A stretch of DNA of 5,577 nt from Actinomycetota bacterium (GTDB lineage: Bacteria; Actinomycetota; Acidimicrobiia; Acidimicrobiales; Ilumatobacteraceae): contig JAPKZT010000135.1 in assembly GCA_026393655.1 (NCBI GenBank), positions 1 to 5,577 on the forward strand. The letters are read 5' to 3'. Each line of letters starts with the position of its first letter. The first letter of the stretch is position 1. Shown piece after piece: positions 1 to 5,335 of the stretch. The translations under genes and the position numbers were made by a program. Under the pieces are notes generated by a model. That model was given only the letters and a program-made list of their open reading frames with translations. It was not told where the DNA came from and made no database searches.

Positions 1-590
1 TACCGCGAAACAGTTCCGTATGTTGGCTTCACACCAACAACGCCACACAACGCAGCCGGCTGACGAATGCTGCCACCCGTGTCGCTACCGAGAGATGCTG
101 CGGCGAAACCTGCAGCAACTGCAGCCGCACTACCGCCGCTTGATCCGCCTGGCACACGCGAGATGTCATGTGGATTTCTTGTCGGACCAAACGCCGAGTT
201 CTCAGTGCTTGAACCCATCGCAAATTCATCGAGGTTTGTTTTGCCGACGATAACGGCGCCAGCGTTGCGCAATTTCGTAACAACAGTTGCGTCATATGGC
301 GGCTTCCAACCTTGCAAGATTTTTGAAGAGCAAGTTGTCTCAACTCCTCGCGTGCACATGTTGTCTTTCAATGCAATGGGCACGCCAGCAAGCGCCCCAA
401 CTTTTTTGCCAGCCTTGACATCGTTGTCAATTTTTTCGGCGTCAAACCGTGCTTGGTCTGCGGTGACCAAATTGAAAGCATGAATCTCAGATTCTCTAGC
501 ACTGATTCGCTTCAAATATTCTTCAACTACTTCACTCGCACTTAATGTGCCACCGCTGACACCTGATGCAATTTCAACAAGCTTTTGCAT
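1..590 (-). CDS. gatA: Asp-tRNA(Asn)/Glu-tRNA(Gln) amidotransferase subunit A, N-terminal part (cut by window edge)
   Basis: GatA is the glutaminase subunit of the GatCAB complex. It frees ammonia from glutamine so that misacylated Glu-tRNA(Gln) and/or Asp-tRNA(Asn) can be converted to the cognate aminoacyl-tRNA in the cytoplasm. I translated 196 codons without a break from the ATG at 590-588; the remaining part of this roughly 480-500 residue family lies beyond position 1. The amidase signature is intact: Lys75 in the VPIALKDN motif, Ser150 in PGGSSGGSAA and Ser174 in DTGGSIRQPA. Their spacing (75 and 24 residues) equals that of the Lys-cisSer-Ser triad known from Staphylococcus aureus GatA (K79, S154, S178). 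The N-terminal helix (MQKLVEIASG) begins where the family usually begins, which supports the start. The start lies 3 bp after the gatC stop and has no clear Shine-Dalgarno sequence, so translation probably depends on coupling to gatC. The identification is secure. Confidence 0.97.
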   Translation of the reverse strand, partial: MQKLVEIASGVSGGTLSASEVVEEYLKRISARESEIHAFNLVTADQARFDAEKIDNDVKAGKKVGALAGVPIALKDNMCTRGVETTCSSKILQGWKPPYDATVVTKLRNAGAVIVGKTNLDEFAMGSSTENSAFGPTRNPHDISRVPGGSSGGSAAAVAAGFAAASLGSDTGGSIRQPAALCGVVGVKPTYGTVSR

Positions 591-593
591 TTG

Positions 594-896
594 TTAAACG
601 TCAAATCCAATAGTTGGCGGCACTCTAAAGCGTCCACTCTCGGCATTGGGTGCTTGACCAAGAACTTCATCGCGATCTAGCGATGGCGCAATGACATCTT
701 CGCGCAACACATTTTTAAGTGGATATGGCTGCGTCATCGGCTCAACATTCGCGAGATCTAAAGCATCAATGTCGCGAAAGTGTTCGAGCATTCCAGCAAG
801 TTGCGCCGTCATTTTTTCTGCCTCGTCTGTAGTCAAGCTCAGCCGAGCAAGTCGCGAGACTTTAATTACTGTTTCTTGAGAAATCTTTTCGGCCAC
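594..896 (-). CDS. gatC: Asp-tRNA(Asn)/Glu-tRNA(Gln) amidotransferase subunit C, GTG start
   Basis: GatC is the small subunit that wraps around GatA and helps bind it to GatB. With the GTG at 896-894 the product is 100 residues (VAEKISQETV...), the normal size of the family. The family pattern is present: VIKVSRLARLSL near the N-terminus, an acidic helix (TDEAEKMTAQLAGMLEHFRDIDAL), the VEPMTQPYPLKNVLREDV block and a C-terminal FRVPPTIGF. The frame is open further up to an ATG at 968, but that start would add 24 basic residues not seen in GatC and overlap lgt by 103 bp. The GTG leaves about nine residues before VIKVSRLARL, as in known GatC proteins, and overlaps the end of lgt by 31 bp. No strong Shine-Dalgarno sequence precedes it. 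The product is certain; the exact start is likely but not proven. Confidence 0.93.
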   Translation of the reverse strand: MAEKISQETVIKVSRLARLSLTTDEAEKMTAQLAGMLEHFRDIDALDLANVEPMTQPYPLKNVLREDVIAPSLDRDEVLGQAPNAESGRFRVPPTIGFDV

Positions 897-1699
897 GGCT
901 TTAATTCTACGAGCCGATCGATAATTAGATACACGACGGCAAGCGTAAAAACCACGATTGATGTCCATTGATTTAATCTCATACCGCCAAAATGTTTTGC
1001 TGTATCAACTCTCAATGACTCTACGAAAAACCTTAAAAACGTATAACCGGCTACATACATCGCAAAAAGCCGTCCGTCTCGCGGGCGCCATTTTTGATCA
1101 ATCTTGATTAAGGCAACACATATAAATAGGCAACCGAGTGACTCGTATAAAAATGTCGGATGAAAAGTCGTTCCGGCCGCAAAGCCTGCAGACTTCGCTT
1201 TGGCGGCTGAAATTTCTAAAGCCCACGGCAATGTTGTTGGTTTTCCGAAAAGTTCTTGATTAAACCAATTTCCCCATCGACCAATTGATTGAGCAAGGGC
1301 TAGACCAGGTGCGACACAAGTTAAGCCAACGGCTATTCCAAGTTTGCGTTGACGCGCGACAAAGATTCCAGCAATAACACCAACAAAAATTCCGCCCCAG
1401 ATACCAAGGCCACCTTGCCAAATTTTCACAACATCAAACCAATGCCCGCGAAATCTTTCCATGTCAGTGAGCACGTGATATGCGCGAGCGCCAACAATGC
1501 CAATTGGTACTGCTGTCATCGCGATTGAACCTGCATCATCCGGGTGTCCAACGCCACGCTCTAGCAAACGTTTTTTAAATAACCAAACTGCAGCGACAAC
1601 ACCAAGTGCAATCATTAGTCCATAGGCGTTGAATCGCAACGAAAAAATTTCTATAGAGCCAGCAGATGGACTCGGCAAAGATGTAAGCACCGCCGTCAT
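866..1699 (-). CDS. lgt: Prolipoprotein diacylglyceryl transferase
   Basis: Lgt transfers a diacylglyceryl group from phosphatidylglycerol to the lipobox cysteine of preprolipoproteins, the first step of lipoprotein maturation, in the cytoplasmic membrane. The 277-residue product is polytopic, with hydrophobic segments around 24-41, 57-72, 97-114, 122-138, 184-199, 212-226 and 246-260. The Lgt signature is GRWGNWFNQELFG at 140-152, including Arg141, Asn144 and Glu149. The later GYTFLRFFVESLR block (218-230) supplies Tyr219, Arg223, Glu227 and Arg230, matching Escherichia coli Y235, R239, E243 and R246. FHPTFLYESLG (179-189) is the actinobacterial form of HPSQLYE. Where E. coli has the H103-G-G motif this protein reads GLGIWGG (Trp101), which I recall as typical of actinobacteria. 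The ATG at 1699 fits the usual N-terminus although no good Shine-Dalgarno sequence is visible. It lies 34 bp after the ferredoxin gene and runs into gatC by 31 bp. Confidence 0.96.
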   Translation of the reverse strand: MTAVLTSLPSPSAGSIEIFSLRFNAYGLMIALGVVAAVWLFKKRLLERGVGHPDDAGSIAMTAVPIGIVGARAYHVLTDMERFRGHWFDVVKIWQGGLGIWGGIFVGVIAGIFVARQRKLGIAVGLTCVAPGLALAQSIGRWGNWFNQELFGKPTTLPWALEISAAKAKSAGFAAGTTFHPTFLYESLGCLFICVALIKIDQKWRPRDGRLFAMYVAGYTFLRFFVESLRVDTAKHFGGMRLNQWTSIVVFTLAVVYLIIDRLVELKPWPKRFLKKQ

Positions 1700-1733
1700 A
1701 ATAGATTTATTTTGCTAACCCGTGCGAATTGAT

Positions 1734-2048
1734 TCAATTGATGTACGGATCGTTATCGCTGCCAGGTTCACTCCACCATTCACTTGGATAACTAGTCTCC
1801 TGCCAATCCGTAAATGGATAAATGCAATTCACAGGGCACGCAGGCAAACATTTGTCACAGCCGCTGCACAATTCTGGAATAATCACGACATCAGTTCCAA
1901 AATTAAAAATCGCACCAAATTGTGGTGGGCACGCTCGAAGACACGCGTCACAATTTATGCACTCGGGCATCTCAATTCTTACTGGCGGATTCTGCCATTT
2001 TTCATTGCGTTGGTGTTGTGCAATTCGCTCTTCACGCGTTGCGCTCAT
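1734..2048 (-). CDS. Two-cluster [4Fe-4S] ferredoxin-like protein, 104 residues
   Basis: This is a small iron-sulphur electron carrier, probably cytoplasmic. Two complete C-x2-C-x2-C-x3-C-P motifs are present: Cys30, 33, 36, 40 followed by Pro41, and Cys61, 64, 67, 71 followed by Pro72. Together they can bind two [4Fe-4S] clusters as in clostridial-type 8Fe ferredoxins. An additional Cys75 lies in CPVNCIYP; a cysteine there is known as a non-ligand in 7Fe ferredoxins. The core is lengthened by about 22 charged residues at the N-terminus (ATREERIAQHQRNEKW) and about 25 Trp-rich acidic residues at the C-terminus (SYPSEWWSEPGSDNDPYIN). The protein is therefore longer than a minimal ferredoxin of about 55-60 residues. 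Starting at Met27 would remove the first beta strand (PVRIEMPEC), so the ATG at 2048 is preferred. It is the first gene of the minus-strand group with lgt and gatCA. No redox partner gene is visible, and its specific role is unknown. Confidence 0.9.
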   Translation of the reverse strand: MSATREERIAQHQRNEKWQNPPVRIEMPECINCDACLRACPPQFGAIFNFGTDVVIIPELCSGCDKCLPACPVNCIYPFTDWQETSYPSEWWSEPGSDNDPYIN

Positions 2049-2056
2049 AGAAATAG

Positions 2057-2062
2057 AGTTTA
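2057..2062 (-). promoter_or_regulatory. Possible -10 element for the ferredoxin-lgt-gatCA transcript
   Basis: On the minus strand the hexamer TAAACT fits the actinobacterial TANNNT -10 pattern and lies 8 nt before the ferredoxin ATG. That spacing would start the transcript at or next to the start codon, giving a leaderless mRNA, which agrees with the absence of a Shine-Dalgarno sequence. No convincing -35 hexamer is seen. Such short AT-rich matches arise easily by chance. Confidence 0.3.
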
Positions 2063-2063
2063 A

Positions 2064-2077
2064 ACAGCAGTTGCTGT
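2064..2077. repeat. 14 bp inverted repeat in the divergent intergenic region (candidate operator)
   Basis: The sequence ACAGCA-GT-TGCTGT has perfect 6 bp arms around a 2 bp centre. It lies in the 58 bp gap between the divergent ferredoxin and M48 protease genes, immediately upstream of the putative ferredoxin -10 hexamer and about 30 bp before the protease start. A dimeric regulator could bind here and affect both directions. The stem is short and no T-run follows, so a terminator is unlikely. Function is inferred from position only. Confidence 0.35.
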
Positions 2078-2106
2078 GACTGGCTTATTGCTGGTCTACT
2101 TAATAC

Positions 2107-3000
2107 GTGACAACTGCAAAGCGTCAGGTTGAAATGGCTGCTATCACTTCGCTCGCACCCGTAGCGGCACTGTTTCCGACCTGGCTTGTCGCAATCGGAA
2201 TCCTGTGGATTCCATTTTGGCGTTTTACTGATGTTTCATATTCGCTGTTTGCGTTCGCAGCAATCGCAATGGGAATAGTTTTATTCTCTAAATCTGTACA
2301 GAAAATATTTCTAGCGCGCCTGTTAGGTGCACGACAGCCGAACAATGCAGAGGCGGCAACTTTGTATCAAGCCTGGCGACGAGTGGCCAAAGCGAATCAC
2401 ATTTCACTTGACAGTTTTGTTTTGAAAGTCGTGGATACTGGAGAGATCAATGCTTTCGCCTCTGGTGGACACTTGCTGGTCGTCTCATCGTTCGCCGTTA
2501 ACCAACTTGACAACAATGAACTGACCGGTGTTCTCGCTCATGAACTAAGCCACCATCTTGGATCGCACACTGTTGCACTCACGATCGCGCAGTGGCTGAG
2601 CATGCCGATTTTGCTGTTAGCGAAAATTGGGTTCTTCTTGCAGTTTATTGCTGAAGCAATTACAAATACTTTTGGTTCGCGGTTGAGAATTACTCGACTC
2701 ATTGGTTTGCTTACCGCAGCGGCGCTGACTGTCGTCTCTTCTCTATTCGTGGCAGGACTCGTCGTTGCACAATCACTAAGTAACGCAGTCGGGCACGGAT
2801 CAGAGTTTCAAGCAGACAGGCGAGTTGTCCAAATGGGTTTTGGGCGTGAACTATTGACTGCATTAAAGCGCGTCGAAACTGACTCATACTTTTTTGATGA
2901 AGCATCAAAAAGCTCATTAATTGTTTCATCGCACCCGCCAGCCGAAGAACGTATCAAGCGACTTGAGTCTTTGATGCGAATTGAAGATCCGTTTAGATGA
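2107..3000 (+). CDS. Membrane-bound M48 family zinc metalloprotease
   Basis: This is a peptidase of the M48 (HtpX/Ste24) family, expected in the cytoplasmic membrane with its active site on the cytoplasmic side. The 297-residue product has two N-terminal membrane segments (about 19-38 and 45-62). Next come the conserved block GEINAFASGGHLLVVSS (112-128) and the zinc motif HELSH (145-149: His145, catalytic Glu146, His149). Two more hydrophobic segments follow (about 162-185 and 200-224). Glu233 in SEFQADRRVVQMG is the likely third zinc ligand, with Asp237 in the usual ExxxD pattern, and SSHPPAEERIKRLE (274-287) is the C-terminal family motif. It departs from E. coli HtpX in the region after NAFA, so I call the family and not HtpX itself. 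The start is uncertain: GTG at 2107 has no Shine-Dalgarno sequence, while ATG at 2134 has a weak AGG five bases upstream. It ends in an ATGA overlap with lnt, so the two are probably translated together. Confidence 0.92.
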   Translation: MTTAKRQVEMAAITSLAPVAALFPTWLVAIGILWIPFWRFTDVSYSLFAFAAIAMGIVLFSKSVQKIFLARLLGARQPNNAEAATLYQAWRRVAKANHISLDSFVLKVVDTGEINAFASGGHLLVVSSFAVNQLDNNELTGVLAHELSHHLGSHTVALTIAQWLSMPILLLAKIGFFLQFIAEAITNTFGSRLRITRLIGLLTAAALTVVSSLFVAGLVVAQSLSNAVGHGSEFQADRRVVQMGFGRELLTALKRVETDSYFFDEASKSSLIVSSHPPAEERIKRLESLMRIEDPFR

Positions 3001-4484
3001 CAAGTTCAAAACTCATCGAAAATAAATTAAATCGATTAATTCTTGCTCTAGTAGCGGGGCTAGCAGTTGGATTCTCACTTCCGCCTTGGGGATGGTGGCC
3101 GTTGTCTATTTTAGGTTGCGCACTATTTTTTCAGATTACAAAAGCCGTCCGGAACTCTTCCGAACAATTTCTCATCGGTTTTGTATTTGGCTTTGCTTGG
3201 CTGGCACTTGGCATGAGCTGGATGTGGTTCTTAACAGCACCGGGTTACTTTGTTGCAGCGCTTCTATTCGCAAGTTTTCATGGCTTGGCCGAAATTATCG
3301 GCTCGCGTTTCAACTCACCAATGTTTGCCAGACCAATCGCTCACACATTGGCAGAAGTCTTGAGATTTTCATTTCCGTTTGGAGGTGTTCCGCTAGCGAC
3401 ATTGCCGATTGCAATTTCGCCGACTCGACTTGCTGATATCAGTTCAATCGGCGGGCCGATCCTTGTGACATGGTTCGTGTTGCAAACTGCGGCTTGCATC
3501 GTCGGCTATTTCAATAGACGCCAAAGTCGCCAACCAGTTGCGATTATTTTATTGCTTTTGATTATTTTACAGATTTTTGGACAGAGTTTTAATTCAGTAA
3601 ATACAACAAGTCAAACTTTGCGCGTCGCAGCCGTGCAAGGTGGTGGACCACAAGGTGTGCTTGCGATTAACGCAAGCGCACGTGATGCGTTTGATCGACA
3701 CTTAAAAGTCACCAAAACTTTGCGAACACAAGACAATCTAGATGTTGTCTTGTGGCCAGAAAATGCGATCGATGTTGCCGAATTTGCGAGTAGTCGTGAA
3801 TATTTAGAAATTGCGAACGAGGCAAAGAGGCTTGATGCTCAATTCGTAGTTGGAGTCACCGAAGACGCAGGAACGAATCGTTTCACCAACGCCCAAATCG
3901 TCGTGCAACCAAATGGTGACATCACATCGAGGTACGACAAAGTTCGCCGTGTGCCGTTTGGTGAGTATGTGCCGGCTGGTTTACGAAGTTTTCTCAAATC
4001 TATTGGTGCACCAGTAAATCAAATACCAAGCGATGCTGTTGCTGGTCAAGAACCAGCGTTACTTAATTTGCAACAGACCGATGTCGCTGTAGTTATTTCT
4101 TGGGAGGCTTTTTTTGCTGGACGTGCAAATAGTGGTGTCGAATCTGGTGGAACAATTCTTTTTAATCCAACAAATGGGTCAAGCTATACCGGCACGATTT
4201 TGCAGTCGCAACAATTGGCAACTAACTCTCTTCGAGCGCGCGAAACTGGACGTTGGACAGTTCAAGCAGCAACTACCGGTTTTAGCGCGGTGATCACTCC
4301 GCGGGGCGAAATCACCCAAAGACTTGGCATCGGAGAAGCAAACGTGATTGTTGCAGATATTCCACTAAATACTGGTCGAACTATTTATTCATATCTTGGT
4401 GATGGTGTGTTTATAATTCTGCTGATGACTAGTTTATTTTTTTGCCGACCGGTGCGACGCACCAGAAATCAAAATGTCCTCTGA
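2997..4484 (+). CDS. lnt: Apolipoprotein N-acyltransferase (Lnt) homologue with Ser at the catalytic Cys position
   Basis: Lnt adds the third acyl chain to the N-terminal cysteine of mature lipoproteins in the cytoplasmic membrane. This 495-residue protein has about six membrane segments within residues 12-197, a nitrilase-type (CN_hydrolase) domain at about 207-455, and a C-terminal membrane segment near 468-483. Glu255 (LWPENA) and Lys315 (RYDKVRRVPFGEYVP) match the E. coli triad residues E267 and K335, and Glu323 lies in the conserved VPFGEYVP. The third residue, C387 in E. coli (CYE), aligns with Ser368 in VVISWEAFF, encoded by TCT at 4098-4100. The surrounding NPTNGSSYTGT, QQLATNSLRARETGRW and AATTGFSAVITPRG blocks are well kept, and the frame is unbroken, so this is not a decayed gene. 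Activity is therefore uncertain: it may be a non-acylating or altered paralogue. It overlaps the protease stop by 4 bp and the epimerase start by 11 bp. Confidence 0.9.
   Translation: MTSSKLIENKLNRLILALVAGLAVGFSLPPWGWWPLSILGCALFFQITKAVRNSSEQFLIGFVFGFAWLALGMSWMWFLTAPGYFVAALLFASFHGLAEIIGSRFNSPMFARPIAHTLAEVLRFSFPFGGVPLATLPIAISPTRLADISSIGGPILVTWFVLQTAACIVGYFNRRQSRQPVAIILLLLIILQIFGQSFNSVNTTSQTLRVAAVQGGGPQGVLAINASARDAFDRHLKVTKTLRTQDNLDVVLWPENAIDVAEFASSREYLEIANEAKRLDAQFVVGVTEDAGTNRFTNAQIVVQPNGDITSRYDKVRRVPFGEYVPAGLRSFLKSIGAPVNQIPSDAVAGQEPALLNLQQTDVAVVISWEAFFAGRANSGVESGGTILFNPTNGSSYTGTILQSQQLATNSLRARETGRWTVQAATTGFSAVITPRGEITQRLGIGEANVIVADIPLNTGRTIYSYLGDGVFIILLMTSLFFCRPVRRTRNQNVL
4451..4463. repeat. 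13 bp palindrome just upstream of the epimerase start
   Basis: GGTGCG-A-CGCACC is a perfect inverted repeat with a 1 bp centre. It lies inside the last codons of lnt (Val-Arg-Arg-Thr), 10 bp before the epimerase ATG. In RNA it could form a 5 bp GC-rich stem with a GAC loop; in DNA it could be a protein site. It may also be chance in an Arg-rich coding tail. No T-run follows within the next bases, so it is not a typical terminator. Confidence 0.3.
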
Positions 4485-5262
4485 CGATCTCGTTATCACC
4501 AGTGACAACGTGCGGTGCATAGTTAGTCCAAATGTAGGTGGTCGGTTGTCGTCAATTATCGCCTTCGGCCGAGAATTGTTGATAACCAAAAACGACGAAA
4601 CAAATCCGCAAAAGTGGGGTTGCTACCCGATGGCGCCCTGGGCGGGTCGTGTTCGAAACGGAGTTTTCACACATCAATCAAAACAACATCAACTTGAAAT
4701 CAATATGCATCCTCATGCAATTCATGGAACTGTTTTAGATCGCCCATGGAAATTAATCGACTCTGACTCTTCAAGTGTCGCGATGAAAATAGATCTTGGT
4801 GCTAACTGGGGATTTTCTGGTGAAGCGACTCAAACTATTTCGGTGATTGACGATGTGATCGAGTTTCATTTGATGGTTGAGACTGATGATGCATCGATGC
4901 CAGCACAAGTCGGCTGGCACCCATGGTTTGCTAGACCATGCACATTGAAGACTGATTTTTCAAATATGTATCTTCGTGACGAATTTGGAATTCCAACAGG
5001 CAAAAAAATCACACCTCCAGTGGGCCCACACGACGATTGTTTTTCGGATTCGCTAACTACACCAACGCTCAATTTTGCTAACAAAGTTCAACTAGTGATT
5101 CAAACTGACTGTTCACATTGGGTCGTGTACGACGAACCGCAACATGCAATATGTGTTGAGCCTCAATCTGGTCCCCCCGATGGATTCAACATTGAACCGC
5201 TGGTAATCACTCCTGATATTCCACTCACCCGATTTATGAGGCTTGTAATTAGCGAACTATAA
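4474..5262 (+). CDS. Aldose 1-epimerase family protein (GalM-like)
   Basis: The family interconverts alpha and beta anomers of aldoses (mutarotation) or of sugar phosphates, normally in the cytoplasm. The 262-residue product is somewhat shorter than classical GalM (about 330-350). Family positions are recognisable: PMAPWAGRVRNGVF at 52-65 (substrate-binding Arg and Asn), HAIHG at 81-85 (His84), GWHPWF at 147-152 (His149, the likely general acid) and CVEPQSGPPDGFN at 227-239 (Glu229, the likely catalytic base). There is no signal peptide or membrane segment. The true sugar cannot be told from sequence; glucose-6-phosphate 1-epimerase-like relatives are also possible. The ATG at 4474 overlaps the lnt end by 11 bp and has no evident Shine-Dalgarno sequence, so translation is probably coupled to lnt. 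Its link with lipoprotein processing is not obvious; with the following glycosyltransferase it may belong to sugar metabolism. Confidence 0.9.
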   Translation: MSSDDLVITSDNVRCIVSPNVGGRLSSIIAFGRELLITKNDETNPQKWGCYPMAPWAGRVRNGVFTHQSKQHQLEINMHPHAIHGTVLDRPWKLIDSDSSSVAMKIDLGANWGFSGEATQTISVIDDVIEFHLMVETDDASMPAQVGWHPWFARPCTLKTDFSNMYLRDEFGIPTGKKITPPVGPHDDCFSDSLTTPTLNFANKVQLVIQTDCSHWVVYDEPQHAICVEPQSGPPDGFNIEPLVITPDIPLTRFMRLVISEL

Positions 5263-5302
5263 AAAGTGTGTTGATGGTTCGCTAATAGATTGGCCAAACA
5301 CG

Positions 5303-5335
5303 AAACGGTAGGATTTAATAATGACGAAACCGTTT
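5303..5335 (+). promoter_or_regulatory. Possible hairpin enclosing the RBS and start codon of the glycosyltransferase gene
   Basis: AAACGGT (5303-5309) and ACCGTTT (5329-5335) are perfectly complementary 7 bp arms around a 19 nt loop. The loop contains the AGGA ribosome-binding core (5310-5313, seven bases before the ATG) and the start codon at 5321. AGGA is the clearest Shine-Dalgarno match in the window. TAGGAT (5309-5314) also fits a TANNNT -10 element, so a leaderless start cannot be excluded. The stem is AT-rich at one end and may be chance. Confidence 0.3.

Noticed and set aside
67..483. A 138-codon open frame on the plus strand
   Set aside because: It lies antisense to gatA, which has a full amidase signature; the translation has no recognisable domain and is the expected shadow of a coding strand.
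897..968. N-terminal extension of GatC from the ATG at 968
   Set aside because: It would overlap lgt by 103 bp and add 24 basic residues not found in GatC; the GTG at 896 gives the family length.
1722..2063. A 113-codon plus-strand open frame across the ferredoxin gene
   Set aside because: It is antisense to a gene with two complete cysteine-cluster motifs, and its translation shows nothing recognisable.
4098..4100. Ser368 as evidence that lnt is a pseudogene
   Set aside because: The frame is intact, the gene is full length, and the Glu, Lys and surrounding motifs are conserved, so a functional variant is more likely than decay.
4434..4442. T-run near the end of lnt as a possible frameshift or sequencing error
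   Set aside because: The frame stays open through it and the hydrophobic C-terminal segment followed by a basic tail is plausible for Lnt; no family motif is lost.
5268..5301. GTGTT and AACAC arms between the epimerase and glycosyltransferase genes as a terminator
   Set aside because: Only 5 bp of stem around a 24 nt loop and no T-run follows.
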